Below, piece by piece: positions 27,501 through 42,500 of a stretch of 64,000 bases of DNA. Numbering within the stretch: position 1 is the first letter of the stretch; the number at the start of each line of letters is the position of its first letter. The notes under the pieces were generated by a model. It was given only the letters and a program-made list of their open reading frames with translations, did no database searches and was not told where the DNA came from. Source of the stretch: Struthidea cinerea (lineage: Eukaryota; Chordata; Aves; Passeriformes; Corcoracidae); contig VZTI01000468.1 in the NCBI GenBank assembly GCA_013397865.1, forward strand, positions 460,907-524,906, read 5' to 3'. The translations under genes and the position numbers were made by a program.

Positions 27501-30500
27501 ATCGAAAGACGTTCTGCTTTGCTGGTATTAGTAAATCTCAGCAGAGCAGTGAATAAGCAGTGCAGAGTCACACCACAAGACCTGTGCACACTTTGCATGT
27601 CCATGTGTTCACCTGAGGCTGTCGTTCAGTTTGTCCTTTGTCATCTGTGTTGTTTCTGAAGGATGGATCTGAGTAACGATTTTATTGGTGCTTTTGTAAA
27701 ACTAACAAGCTTATGGCCTCTGGTTTCTTCTCTAACCTCTCTGTCCTACCCCTGTCTGTTTTGTCTGTAGTCGTGCAGAACAGATCCCTCCTTGCCTGAC
27801 AAATGAGACTTCTCTCCCCTCTCCTTGGGGTACGCCAGCTTTGTCCAGGAAAAGGTACCGACCCGTCAAAGAGAAGTTGATCTCACTTCCAATTTTTCTC
27901 TCTCGCAGTTGTGTTTCTTTGTTTTGGGGGGGAGGGATGTTTCTCTTAAGTTGCTATTCTGAGGAGTGCATTTTCACTTGTGTGTTTACTGGATAAAAAA
28001 ATGTAAAGGCATGTTTCATAGTGAATCTTAGGCAGTGATGAAATTAGAGACGTTTCCAGATTCCCATAGCACTTAAAGTTGGGCTTGTGTTTCAAAACCG
28101 AATAAAACCTAGTATAAGAAATGATCTAAGGGAGGTATACATGACACTCTGAGGAGCAGTTCAAAGACGTTCAGACTATGCTAGTAGATCAATGAATACA
28201 GCAGGATTTCTTTTTTCCTGACTAATTTTTCAAGAAAGCGTATTTTTGGTGGAAGGTGAATGGCTTGTAAAGGTGCTCATTTGTTAGTAATTGCAGAGAA
28301 TAAAAAGTAAAGAATGAACCTGTCAGTACTTGACTACCAAATGATGTAGACATGCTAAATTAAAAGGTTTATAAAGAAAGCACAAATGGCTCAATTCAGA
28401 AATCCAAGCACCCACTTTCACTCCCAAGCTACAGTCTTTTCTTATAATGTGTCTGGTAGATTTTAATATTTTTTTTAAAATAAAGGTTGCTGTCTGAAGA
28501 GTGTTACTTACAGGCTTGTGCAAATGCCAAAAAAATTTTACCTGGAGTCCCCAGGGAAGGGAGCAGCCCTTCACTATCTAAAGATGCAGATTAGGCAGAG
28601 ATTTGCTTTTGAAAGCTAAAAAGGCATTTGAAAGACACAGGGTTATCTGAGATGCAGGTGCCATGTGTAGAAAATAGAATTGTTCTTGAGTGGTATACTG
28701 GTTAAGATATGCCATCAAGCTTCATGGTTGGAATGTGAAATATTTTGCAAAGGAAAACAACCAAAGATGCTTTTGGAAACTGATTTGAAAGGAATGTTTA
28801 TATTAAAGCAGGTTAGTAAAGAGAACCTTTTTTCTTTACTGAGTAATGTTACCCGAGTCACGCCTGGGTGTTCTACAGCAAGTGGCTTGGGCAAGGGCAC
28901 CTTCCCGGTAACCCAGAACCTCTTAGACTGTCATTTCCTTTCTTTTCTAACACTGAGGCATTTAGGAACAAACGTTATAGTATACAGAGAAAAACCTTAG
29001 CTACCAAAATCTTTACCCTGCCATTTACTCCGAAGACACATGTAAGAAAACGGTGTTTCCTGTGGAGGCTCTTTACAGCTTAAGCCCTGACATTAACCTC
29101 TAGTGTTACAGCTTGCCCAGCCCTTTGCTACATTTTGCTGTTCTCCCAGGTGTACCTGGCAGGGCTGCTCAGGTTCCCTGAATTACTCAAACACACAGAT
29201 ATGCAAAGGCTTGCAGCAGAACACAAGCAGTGTCTGCCAAACAGGCGCTGATTCCAGGCTGTGATGAAACAAGAGTGCCAGATGGGTAGCTGACGCAGCC
29301 TGGAAATTAAAATATAAATATAGCTATATATGAATAGATATGTTAGGCTTCCCTCGGTTTTTTTTTGCTTGCATTTTCAGTGAAGAAAATGCTTTACCCC
29401 GAGGTAAAGATTGGGTAGTTTAAAAAGTCATTATCCCTGTGGGGTGCTTTCAGCAATTCAGGTAAGCTCCAGTACAGTAATGAAGGTACTTGCTGGGGTT
29501 AAGTGCCTTTGAAATGGATTTTCACAAACAAAATAGGCCTTTGGATTGTAACAAATTGTTTAAGACTCAAAGCAAAAGTGGACAGAAAGAATGATCATGC
29601 TTGCCTGGGTGACTTTCAGATCCTTTCTGAAAAGCATGTTTTAAATAAAAAAATAGAACTAGGCTTTCCAAAAAGTCTGTTTGAACAGCTGTCTGCTTTC
29701 TCACAGCATCATGTTTGTCATTCCTAGTGAATTCAGTGCCAGTAGCTGTGATTTTTCTGCTTTCAAAAATAAGCAGCTTGGGGTTTGTAGTCCAATATTA
29801 TTTTTTTCTCCTCCTAAATGTCAGATACGGTCAGATTCTGTCGAAGTTGACTCTTCCCAGTGAAGTGTTTGCTCTTCTCTTATTGTTTTCTGTCTCCTTT
29901 GCTTTGCATCCCTGGGATCTCCCTTGTTGTTGTGGCCTGGTTTTCTGCCTTTTCACTTGTAAGACAGATGCCTGAGGGAGAGCTCTCTGTTGTTTGGCTA
30001 AAAGAGCAAGCAGACACTGTGCACACAAATAATTCTTATAAATAAAAATAGTACAGTTCTGGTTTCTCACGCAGTCTAGAACAGTTTTGAATGCACTGAT
30101 ATGCTGATATTCTCTCTCAGACGTGTCTGTCACTTCTCAAAGCTGTATTTCCCTGAGGAGTGAGTGGTGCCCTCCAAGTGTTACCCTTTGTGGAAGCAGA
30201 GTAGCAGTGCAGCACATGTGTTGGGATGGCAGTACATGGCTGTCGTCCCTGTTACCTGGAATGCATTGTTCTTCCACACGTGTGTAATTTGAATCAAGAG
30301 CTACACCTTTTTCAGCTCTTTGATTGTTGTAAATAGTGGCAGAAATAAGCATTCTCTTTTTTTTAGGGTGTTTTGATCTTGACAGGGTAAAGAACAGAAT
30401 GTAGCTTTGACTTTGCAATATTTTTAGCCATGGTTTTTAAAGAGTTTGGATGGTGATCACTTTTGGGGAACAATATGCAGAGGGTTTATCTGCAGTAAAT

Positions 30501-33500
30501 TTAACTTATTTCTTTCCAGATCAAAATGCTGTTATCATTTTCATCAAGAATTGTAGCTAATTATATAACTGAAGTTGTATTAATTAGTTAATTTTTCTTC
30601 AATTGTATTTTTTTATTAAGTTAGACAGATTAGACCTACAGATGTATGTCATCTTGTGTACACTGCCTTTTTCCATTATCCCCTTCTTTTCTTCTTCTTC
30701 CTTAAAGGAGTCATATAAAGAATGTAGAAGCCTGGCTAAATTAATTTATTGCAGGTTCCACCCTGACCCACAGAAACTATAACATTTAATTAGTATTTTG
30801 GAAAGATTTTGTAAGATCTGTTTTCTTTTATGTGTGTAGAGATATCTTTACAAACTGGTTTTTTTCCTCTCTTGTATTGATACAAGTACTCCTTATATGG
30901 AAAAACTAAAAATAGAAGGTATTTTAAAATTGTGTGAAAAACTTCCAATAATGCATGCTTTAAGGACATCATTTTTCCTTAGACTGCTAACAGGAAGCCT
31001 GGTCTGGACTGTATTGCCTTTTCAGTCGTATGGAATGTTGCAGTCCAGGTGGTTTGAGACCAGGATCATATATGTGTTTGTGACTCACACTGAGCAATGT
31101 TTTTGTTACGCTCTCCCTGTACTACCATGTTATAACCTCACAGTTTACTTAACGAGGAGAATGTGATAGTGCAGAGCAGTGTGCTTAAAAGTAAAATTTG
31201 TACTTAAAAGTGGACAGAGTGTCTTAGGGAATGGAATTTCACTAGACTGAAGAGAATTCTGAAATATAAATGGATATTTAGTTTTTTAATTGCATCCTGT
31301 AAAACTTGCATTGAGGTGCTCAGGGTGACACTGGAATGAGGCTGCAGTTTTCTCTTTCAGATGAAGAGCAGTGCTTTTAGGATGCATGAGAAACAGTTGC
31401 CTGTGCTTCTATCTCTGCAGTAAGGCAGGGCAGAGGCTTGAGATAACATCTCTGTGTGATAGTGGTACCAGTTGTTATGCTGTTTTTAATTCCATATATT
31501 TTTAAAATAAACAATGAAGCCTTCCTTACCTGCCAGATGTTTCAATAGGTGGTGAGGCTGTCAGAGAAGTTTAGAAAATTAATGGCTAAGGGTTTGTAAA
31601 GAACACTAGAAAAATTCATTTAGGAAGACGTTTTTCTTAGTGGTTGGTTTCAGTAGAATTGCCGTATTATTTTCTGTTTGCTGTAAGCATCAGCTCAATG
31701 AGTAAAGTGTCAGTAATCTAATTTTTCTTTAAAAACTCTCTTGAACAGTACTCTGGGGTTGTTCAGGTGCCAAGTTTTTGCTGATCTGCCATAAAGCTTT
31801 TCACTAGGAACCTTTTTATTGGAACATTATTTATTGAACCTGTTTTCCAGCCAGCACAAGAAGACTGTGCTGTACTTCCTATTGTCTGTCTTAGGCTGAA
31901 TGATCCAGTGTCTCAGCCTTCCCTGAGAGATGTGTTTCTTGCTGGGGGATTGGGCTTGGTGTCTGTGTTTAGGGCAGAATTGTGTTTGCAGCCTTCCTCA
32001 TCTCCCATCTGTGTTCTGTTTTTGCCAGGAGTAAGAGATTGCCTTGTTGGAAGTGTCTAAAGGGTGAGGCACAGCAAGTCTCTAAGTCTTAACATGGGTT
32101 AGGGTTTGAGTAAATTTCTGTCACTGAGAACAGAAGAGAGGAAATGCCTCTTTCAACTTGATAAGAAGAGACACTTTTTTTTTTTTTTGCTGTATTCACT
32201 TGTGAAACAGCAGACAATATGTGATGATCAAAAAAAATCATTACACAGAGTTTGTTCTGTTTCTTCTTACAAGTAAGTGTATATGATAAATACTGTGGGA
32301 ATATGGGTGGTTTGGGTTGAGGTTTTTCTGGATTTGTGTTTTTTTTTTGTTGTGGGGGTTTCTGGTTTGTTTTGTTTTTCTTTTTTTGTGGTGAGCATGA
32401 GTCTTTTGATCTTGCTTTTGCTTCTAAAGCACCATCTTGAAAGCATATGTTCAGTAAGCTGCTCATGCTGTTCGTGTGTTGAAACCCTTCCTGAAAGAAG
32501 AGTGGCATCAAGCTGATGTCTCCAAGAGTTTCAGTGAGGAACACGTCTGCATTTCTCAGGACAAGTAGTTGCTTCTAAGTCAGTGTGTCAAAGCCTCTTT
32601 TCCCTGGATCAGACTAAAGTGTCTTGATGTAAAACCAAATTGGCATAGCAGTCATGGAAGGACTGAGAACATACAAACTGCTGACACAAGTATACACAGA
32701 GACCACTTTTCTATTCCCCTAGTCTGATTGGAGATTGCTGAGAGTTTTGTGATAGCACATTTCATAATCAGTTGTTAATGAAAATCAAATGGGGAGAAAC
32801 TTATTCAAAGAACAGGAGCAGTGGTAGGTCACTTACTGCAGTTGCTGTGTGCTGCCACTGCAACTAGAATAAAAAGAGAGAAGCAATAAAAACAACCTCT
32901 AAAGTTCTTCAAACCTGGGGAAGACACTTCCAAGTTCAAGAACAGTTGAGAAATTGAGACCTTTTCAGGCTGTCTTTAGGGAAACATGCCCAACAGGTTT
33001 GAGAAGAGGAACACTTGGTGTGTCTCACTGAGGGAAGAGAAAGGAAAAGGGAGTAACGTCTCTAGGCCAGTACAATTCTACGGCTGTTTGAAAAACGCAG
33101 AGCTCATGATAGCTGGGTGTTGTAACCATGGGATGTTTTCTGTCCTGCAGGCATGCATATCATTCTGTTTCTACACCTCCTGTTTGCCCTCAGAAAAACA
33201 TAGCTGATGTGAAACTCCAAACAGGACCCACGTCTATACAAAGCTCTGATGCAGTCATTATTCACCCTGGTGCTATGCTTGCTATGCTGGATCTTCTGGC
33301 CTCCGTTGGATCAGCTACACACCCAGAGGTAGGGAAAAAAAATCTGCGGTCTGAAGCTTTGTGAGTGACTGGGAAAAAGGGTGGCTGTGGGAAATAGGAA
33401 AGCTGATGATGTCCTCTCATTTTGTGCTGAAAAACTAATATACTTCACAGGTTGTTTGAGTTGAATAACTGGTGGCATAGAGATCTGACAGGAATTGCTT

Positions 33501-36500
33501 TATTTCATAAGCCTTCTTTTATTTGTCTCTTTCAAAGTCTTGGTAGTAATGTAAATTTTAAGAAAGGTCTGAAGTGGCCATCAGATAAGTTTCCAAGCAC
33601 TGTGGTTAATTCATGTTTTCCCTGATGGATCAGGTGTTAATGCATAGTATGAGGAGGACACAGGACTGAACATTATAGCTCAGGCTATACGCACTGTTTG
33701 AAGTAGCTTGAACATGTTCTAGTTCCAGAATTGTACGGACTGCTTTGTACAATGTCCAACCCAAAATGTCTACTGGTACTTTGTATATGAGGGATTTGTT
33801 GGACATTTTTGGAGGTTGCTTAAGTACTTTTTGTTTGAGATGTCTTCCATGAAGACCACTTTTTATTTAAAAAAAAAAAAAAGGGTTCCGAAAGCTTGCA
33901 AGAATTACTAGATTCGTCTTTCTTGGTCTCTACTGGTGATGAGTGTGGTGACTTTTGTGGTGACTTTCTGTCTTCAGGACATAAATTTGACAATTATGTT
34001 GCATATGTCTTCAGTTTTGTAGAGGTTATGATGATGACAGGGAGCAGAATGAAGCCCCTACAATCCAAGGGGAAGTAGTTAACAAGGTGATACACCACTT
34101 AAACACTCACAAGTCTGTGGAGCTGATGGGATCTGTCCAAGGATGCTGAGGGAGCTGGTGGAAGTGTTCACTTGAGCCACTTTCCATCGTGTACCAGCAT
34201 GACGTACAGCTCTGGCTAATCAGGAAGATTCTCACTGGCTGGAGATTAGCCAGTGTGATGCCCATCTGCAAGACTGGCCAGGAGAATCAGGGGAACCACA
34301 GGCCCCTCAGTCTGACCCCAGTGCTGGGGAAGGCTATGGAGCAGACCATGACACATCCCATGATGCAGCGCGTACAGAACAGTTGTGAAATCAGGCCCAG
34401 CTAGCATGGCTTTATGAAAGGCAGGTCCTGCTTGACCAACCTGGTCTCCTGTGACAAGGTGACCCTCTTGGTTGATGAGGGAAAGGCTGGGGATGTTGTT
34501 TACCTGGACATTAGTAACTGTTTTGACATTGACACTGTTCCCCACCACACTCTCCTGGAGAAACTGGCTGCTCATGGCTTGAGTGGATGGACTCTTTTGC
34601 TAGGTTAAAAACTGACTGGGTGGCTGGGCTCAGAGTGGTGGTGAATGGAGTTACACCCATCTGGCAGTGGTGTTCCCCAGGGCTCAGAACTGAGGCCGGT
34701 TCTGTTTAGTATCTTTATTGATGATCTGGATGAGGGAATCAAGTACACCCTCAGTCAGTTTGTGGATGGCACCAAGTTCAGCCAGAGTGTTGATCTGCTG
34801 GAGGGCAGGAAGGCTCTGCAGAGGGATCTGGACAGCCTGGATTGATGGGCTGTGGGCAATTGTGTGAGGTTCAACAAGGCCAAGTGCTGAGCCCTGCGCT
34901 TGGGTCGCAACATCCCCAGGCAGTGCTACAGGCTGGGGAGAGAGTGGCTGGAAAAGGACCTGGGGGTGCTGGTCTGCAGTATGAGCCAGCTGTGCCCAGG
35001 TGGCCGAGAAGGCCGATGGCATCCTGGCCTGGATCAGCAATAGTGTGGCTGGCAGGACCAGGGCAGTGATTGTCCCCCTGTACTCAGCACTGGTGAGGCC
35101 ATACCCCAAATCCTGTGTCCAGTTCTGGGTTCCTCACTACAAGAAAGACATTGAGGGGCTGGAGTGTGTCCAGAGAGAGACAGAGGAGTTGAGGAAGGGT
35201 CTGGAGCACAAGTCCTGTGAGGAGCAGCTGGGAGGTGTTTAGCCTGGAGAAAAGGAGACTCAAGGGAGTTCCTTATCTCTCTCTATAACTACCTGAAAGG
35301 AGGTTGTAGCAAGGTGAGGGGAAGTCTCAACAAGTCAAACAAGTGGTAGGGTGAGAGGAAATGGTGTCAAGTTGTGCCAGGGCAAGTTTAGGTTGGCTCT
35401 TGGGAAAAGGGTCTTCACCAAAAGGGTGAATGGGCTGCCCAGGGCAGTGTTTGAGTCACCAGGCCTGGAGGTCTTTCAAAGACATGTAGATGTGGTACTT
35501 GGGGACATAGTTTAGTGGTGGGCTAGGCCATGCTGGGTTAGTGATCTTAAAGGTCTTTTCCAACCTAAATGATTATGTTTCCGTGTTAAGTTACTAGGAA
35601 TAGCTTAACAGTCATAAAAATAAAGAGTTCTTAGTTCTCTCTAAGCTGACTCTCTTTGCTGTTGAAAAGTAGAACTTAGTTTTTAGAACTAGTAAGAACC
35701 ATTCTTACCTGAATAGTTCTGGTAATCCTTCGTGTAACTAGTTACCCTTTTTTGTAGTGTTTCTTCACACAGGCCTGTGCACACACACCCTCAACCACAC
35801 AAGTGCATGCACATATATTTAAATACAGGTAATTTTCTGTATTTATTGCTAATGGTAGTTTCTTTTTCATTATTATGCATAAAACCTTTCTTCTCCTCCT
35901 CAGTTTGCACTTTCTCAAGCCATGTGCTGTTCTCTTTTTCAGCATGCGCTGGATCTCCAGCTGGCGGTGGCTAACATCTTGCAATCTCTGGTGCACACAG
36001 AGAGAAACCAGCAAGTCATGTGTGAAGCTGGGCTCCATGCACGACTTCTGCAAAGATGCAGTGCTGCTCTGGCAGATGAGGACCACTCCTTGCATCCACC
36101 GCTCCAAAGGATGTTTGAAAGGCTGGCCTCCCAGGCTCTGCAGCCCATGGTGCTGAGGTCAGAAGGATAGCCCTGAAGTTCATTTGGACTGAGCCCTGCA
36201 GCCTGCACTGTCCCTGGCTCATTGTAAATGGCTGGCAGTGGTAGACAGCCTTAGTGACCTGATGTGGTAGTGATAGCATAAGATCCCATTTTATTTCTCA
36301 TCAAATAAGATTGTCTCTTGGCAGAGAGACTTTTTACCAGGGCCTGTAGTGACAGGACCAGTGCCATGGGTTTTAAACTGCAAGAGGATGGATTTAGATG
36401 AGACATGAGGAAGACATTTTTTACAGTGAGGGAGGTGAGAGGTTGTCCAGAGAAGCCGTGGATGCCCCATCACTGGAATTGTTCAAGGTCAGGCTAGACA

Positions 36501-39500
36501 GGGCTTTGAGCAACCTAATGTAAGTGAAAGCTGTACCAGCCCACAGCAGAGGGCTTAGACTAAATGACCTTTAAAGGTCCCTTCCAACCCAAACCATCCT
36601 GGGATTCTGTGATCTCAACTGTAAGAAGGAATTTAATTGTATTATTTCCTATGGATCACTGGCTGGCTGGCCTGCAACTGGGTTCACTTCAGTGACACGT
36701 AGCTGTGTCAGAAGGGATTCTGCAAGGGGCCCTCTTGCTGGTAGTCACATCACAGGGACTTAGGCTTCCCTAAGCATAGACATTGATAGCCTGGGTAGCT
36801 CTATAGAGAGATACTCTAGTTATCTAGAGATACAAGTGTTCATAGCTGTGAAATGATTCCCCCAACCAAATAGGACACACTGGTAAAACAAAGCTGAGGT
36901 CGCTTACTTCAGCCTATGAACTCTCCAGAAGAGTTCAGCTTGCTGAACACATATCTTTGAATGTCCTGACGTTCTCCTACAGGATGCAGCAGCCTCCTGC
37001 CAAGTTTTGAAGAGAAAGGAATTGGAAGCTTTATCAAAATTGCTTGATTATTTAAAATAATGTCAACTTTTGAGAGCATGTGTTCAAACATTAAATAGCA
37101 TTGAAGGGATCAAATACGTTATGGATCATTATTATGCATTGGTTTATTTTCTTAGTTAAAAGTTATGTTTATTGCAAGCAATTATGGTCTTTTTTATAAG
37201 TGCTATTAGATTTGGTGCCATTATAGGCAAATAAATAGAGAAAATGATTTCCAAATTTTTTTATTCTCTTTCTTAGGGAATTTTTACGCTTGGGAAATCC
37301 TTTGAATTGCGGAGCCTGGGACAAAAAGCTGTTGAAACAGTACCGAGTGCACAAACCCAGCTCACTGAGTTTTGAACCAGAAGTGAGAAGTAGGTCCTGA
37401 AGTGCTAAAAATGTGTATAAAGAATGTTTCACTGATATTCCTCAATTGTATACCTATTTAAAATTTTTAGATAGGCATCTATAAAAACCTGACTTTACCC
37501 CAGCTTTGTATGAATGTGAAATCATCAGAACAATTTGACATCATCAGAAAAGTTCTAAAACCAGAGGGAATGTAATACTTACATTGAATATATATCCAGC
37601 AAGGTAATTATAGGTTTTTATTTTAGGAATAGTAACTGTTAAATATGGTAATAGTTTGTTTTTAAGTCTTGAGTAGGTTCTGCATTTGTAGTTATTTAAC
37701 ATTATTTTTTCTCAGCTACTTTCATGTGCACGTAACGTCATTGGATCTGTGTAGTATCTCTGATGGGTTCAGTGAGGTGTCAGATAAAATAACTGCACTG
37801 TCTTCTGTTATTATCCAGGAGCTGTAGAGCTTGGGAATGGCTGTTCATGTAGTATAGGAGAGTCTCAGTAAGTTATAATACAAAGGAATTATTGAAAAGT
37901 TTCCAAAGCATGAGATATTTATTTCTACATGTCAGCTTGGTCATTGTATGGCTGGCTGTAACACAAAGTTAAAAATACCTTACTTGAAATTTTTGAATTA
38001 TTTAAAAGAAACTAGAAAGCATCTTGCATGGTAGTGATTAAGCATTAAATCATGAAATAAATAAACAAAATAAATTAACTGAATTCATGTTATATTACCG
38101 TGTTCAGTATATTTTAAAAGAAGGGAGAAGAAGAGATACATTGAATCTCTTGGCCAGTGCTTTATTTTTATATATATATATATATATTTGCATTAGGGTA
38201 TTCTCGCTCGGAAAAATAAACAATGAAACTTGTGAAAATGTGAGACTGGAAAGACTTTAGCCTAGGAAAGAGAATGCAAAGCTACCTTCTGAATACCACA
38301 AGTTATGTTAAATTGCCTAAGCTAAGTTAACTGATCCATTCTGCTTATTGAGAGCTCTGAGACTTCTTGCTCAGAGTTACTTCATCTGAAAAACACGAAG
38401 CAGAGTTTTTCCTGCCTGTTAAGTCAGGTAGCAGGAATGCGTCTGAAGAGGAGCCTCTGCAAAAAGGACACTGTGCCGACATTAGGTAATGGGACGGCCT
38501 CTTGGCTTTACCACAAACTTTCCGTAGTGTGTTGTGCAAGATGCTCATCTTTCTGCCTGGGTTGAGCATTTTTATAATCAAAGCAATGCTGCCCAACTCA
38601 TCTTCTGAGAGGCTGAACTAGCTGATGATGACTGACCATCTAGCTATTCCAATGGACTTGGAAGGTCCAAATAAACAGCCTGAAAATGCCTCCCTTTTGC
38701 AATGCCGTGTTGTTTCTTGACTTCTCCTGTAGATAGCATGGTCACCTCCATGGAGGGTCTGGGTCCTGACAGTGTCTTCGGCGTGCACGAGGACAGCCAC
38801 TATCGGATAAGCAAGAGCCTGCTCAAGCCAGCAGAAGGGAGCACAGTGCCCCTGACCAGAGTCAAGTGTTTGGTCTCCATGACAACCCCACATGATATCA
38901 GGCTTCACGGATCATCAGTGATGCCGGCGTTCATCGAGTTTGACACATCTCTGGAAGGGTTTGGGTAAGGTCCTGCAGTGCTCTCTAAGTAGTGTGGGGC
39001 ACAGTGCAGTGTCTGCTTACTTTCCTTTTTTCCAAAGGAGTGCTTGTAATTTTTAATAGACTGTTTGCCAGCAAGGAACAAATGAACTCTTTAAAGAAGA
39101 GAAAGGAATGCTTCAAGTGGCATAAATTTCCACTCTCTCATTCATTAATACCTTGATAAAAAATGCTTGCTTGCCATGTGTGAAAGTAAATGAAGTATGT
39201 ATCATTGATAAGACCCTCTCAGTTCTGGGTTTCATATCCCTTTTAAAATGAAGGAATGCCAATATACCCTTGAAGGGTTGCTGGGATTTATGTATGACAT
39301 TTGGATGGTCCAGATGTTCTGAGACCCACTTAAAATTGCTGAAGAATGTGAAAATGTGAAAGTGGGCAAATCAGAAATATAAAGCAGACAAGGCAGCTAT
39401 GATGAGTTCAAGTAACTGAAAAAAAACAGTATTACTAACTGGAGGCATAGCCTGGATATCATGCTTAGCTCATTTTTTCCTTTTAGCACCCAGTATCACT

Positions 39501-42500
39501 TACTGTGTTTCTCTCTCTAATTAAACACCTGCTGAGTGAGGCACTTCATGAGGATCATGTAATATGATTTGACTATTCAGAAGATGAAAACATTACACCA
39601 TTCTCAGCATCTGTTTAAGGAAAATGTTTTGTCTTTTTGGTTATAAAAATGGAATAGAAAAACATGGATACTTGGGAGCTCTATTGCTCTGCATTCTCTT
39701 TTCAGTTTTGCAAAGCAAGGGTGCATCTCCCATTTTCCATCTAGTCTTCATATACAATACAGTCAGAGACAGACTTTTTTTATGAAAACAAATGTTACTC
39801 TAAGCTCTGTTCTACATCCTTCATAAGAGAAAAGGAAAGAAAATTCTTTAGACCTAAGAACTTGAAATAGGCTGGCAAAATGAATTGTCACTGTGTTTGC
39901 TTCAGGAGATCTGTGGGTGCTGGTAACATGTCCAAAAATAACTCACATAATGCAGCTGTGAATTCCTGGAATTTCAGGAAGTCACCTAAGAAGGCTTCTA
40001 TAATAAGTTTTTAAAAAATCTGAAGCCTTTTCTCCTTATATTGATTTCCATTGTGTCCACAGCATCAGTGACTCTTGTAAGGACCAACCATAGCTAAGTG
40101 TGAGAGCATGCTTCTTAAGATAAGAACATCATAGTTTGCAGTTGCCAGATCCTTTGACTATTTATCTGATCCACTCTCTTTCGAGAGTTCAGAACAACTC
40201 AAAGGCTGCTGCAAGATCCAGGTGCCCACAAGGGAGCATCCTGTGCTATGGAGCCACATGGGCATAACTCTATGCCTTTGCACCAAAGGCATACACTGCC
40301 AGAGCTCTTTTTGCTAGAGATAATTTAGACTTACAATGACCAATCTTGAGAATTAATTTCTGTTTTTCATTACTACATAAAGTCATGAAGTGTGTATGCT
40401 TATGGTATATTTTCCTAGGCCATGTTTTGTTTGTAGTGTACTCCACTTACATTGAGTTCCATAAACTCCAGTGTGTTACTGATCCTCTGTTTAACAGCTG
40501 CCTGTTCTTGCCAAGCCTGGCTCCCCACAATGCACCTACAAATAATGCTGTTACAACAGGACTTGTTGATGGTGCGGTTGTGAGTGGAATTGGAACTGGT
40601 GAGTACTCCAGTATGACTGGTAACAGTGTTTTGTGTCTGATGTTTAGTTCTCTTAGATGTCTTTGTCAGCCATGAACTGACTGTATGGTGTTGGACACTG
40701 TGCACTCACCATCAAGAACTTCTTGTGTCTTTTTTGTGTGTGTGTTTCTGTTGTCTGTTGCCCCCAAGACAGTGAAAAGCAATATAAAATATAAATATGT
40801 TATTGCTTTAAAATGCAAAGCTTAAAGTAGAAGGTTAAATTGTAATCAACCAAGGTGTATGAATAATAACCCAGGATGCATTGAGGAAAAAGTTGAGGTA
40901 GTGGTGTGTAGAGCATAGGAAATGTGAAACGAATTGTAATGCTGTACTTGTGACTTTGTTCTGCTGAATATTTGACTGCATTTATTACAGGTGTAGTTGC
41001 ACACACCATGACAAAAACCCATCTAAATTGTTTGCTATCACTTTTACATGTTGTTGTAGGTTATTCACCCTACAGGAACCTGGTATGCTGTGAGATTCAT
41101 TGAACATGGACACTTAGTTAAAAAAGTTGTTAAGTCTAAAAACTAAGGTGAAGGTTTACTGCAGTAAGACAATTAGTGGGAGCATCCTAGGATGGTAAAT
41201 GGAGTCCGATGTATGTGGGAGAGAGATATTCCCTCAACAGAGGCTTCTTCAGCATTTGAGAAAACACCAGCAATCAACTGAGCTGATAGGAAAAAAAGAA
41301 CAGGATCAAGTAGGAATCCTAAGTAGGACCTACTGCAGCTGTGTAATGGGCTTTCTTCTTGTTTTTAGGTGAAAGGTTTTTCCCACCACCATCTGGTTTA
41401 AGCTACTCAACTTGGTTTTGTATTGAACATTTTAGTACACCTCCTAATAACCATCCCGTGAGACTCCTCACTGTAGTGCGGCGTGCGAACTCCTCGGAGC
41501 AGCACTACGTCTGCCTTGCCATTGTCCTCTCGGCAAAAGACCGCTCACTGATTGTTTCAACTAAAGAAGAATTGCTTCAGAATTATGGTAAGAGGTGTGC
41601 CATGTCATCAGCTAATGCTGACAATATTACAGGGATGCAACAGCAAAGCTTATTGTAAACCCAGTACTCGGAAAAATTGTGTGTGCTGGAACTTCCGTTG
41701 CTGCTTCACCAGTTCCTGTTGGGTTTTGACAATGGAAAAATGCAAAACATAAACATTAATTTATTGAGCTTTTATAATTTCCAAAGAAGATTCAATGTCT
41801 ATACATAAAGAAAAATTTCTGCCAAAACCCCAGGTATTATGTATTAGTGGGAGGGATTACATCATTGATTTTGAAAGGTCTTGCCTGTGATTTGTCTTGT
41901 GTCGTTCATTTTAGACATCATCTCTTGAGGTCTTGAGGTGCAAATTTTAACTGTCTTTGCTTTGAAGAAGTTTGGAAATAGTAAACTAAAAGGTTTTGAA
42001 AGCTTTTTCAGTCTGGATACTCCTGATACTGGAGGGTTTTTTGAAGGCAGTCAGTCATTCACTTCATGTTTTAATGCTGTGGTCAGTTTTCAGAAACAGT
42101 TTGTATCTCCATTCAGTATCTGTGACCAAAGGAGGAATTACAGGAGCTATAGCGAAGATCTAAGTGAAACTGGTGACACCAGTAAATTTGCTAGAGAGAG
42201 CTATCAGTGCACTTAGGGGCTTGAGGATGAGCTGTCTCCTCTCTCCTGTCTTGTCCTTCATCAGAGCCTCCAAAAGTGTTTGGTTTTGACAGGCTGTTAT
42301 ACACTGGATCTGTGGAGGAGCTGAGAGGAGCAGGGCAGCCTTCTGCATGTCACCAGACCAGCAGAAATGCTTATCAAGAATCTGTTCCTGCTTCTGTTCT
42401 TTACTTTTGAGTAGGCAGCACTAATAAAGAATTTGTACAACTGTTTTTGTTAAAAAAACCTCCCACAAACAGCTGAGCGGACTGCTACCATGAAAATAAG

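Larger units (their letters stand above)
25770..27770 (+). other. Intron, 2.0 kb
   Basis: Contains an antisense CR1 fragment (26247-26640) and a compound microsatellite (27078-27140). Confidence 0.85.

Noticed and set aside
32089..32544. 151-residue minus-strand frame rich in Lys, Pro and Asn
   Set aside because: Composition comes from T/G low-complexity sequence read in reverse.
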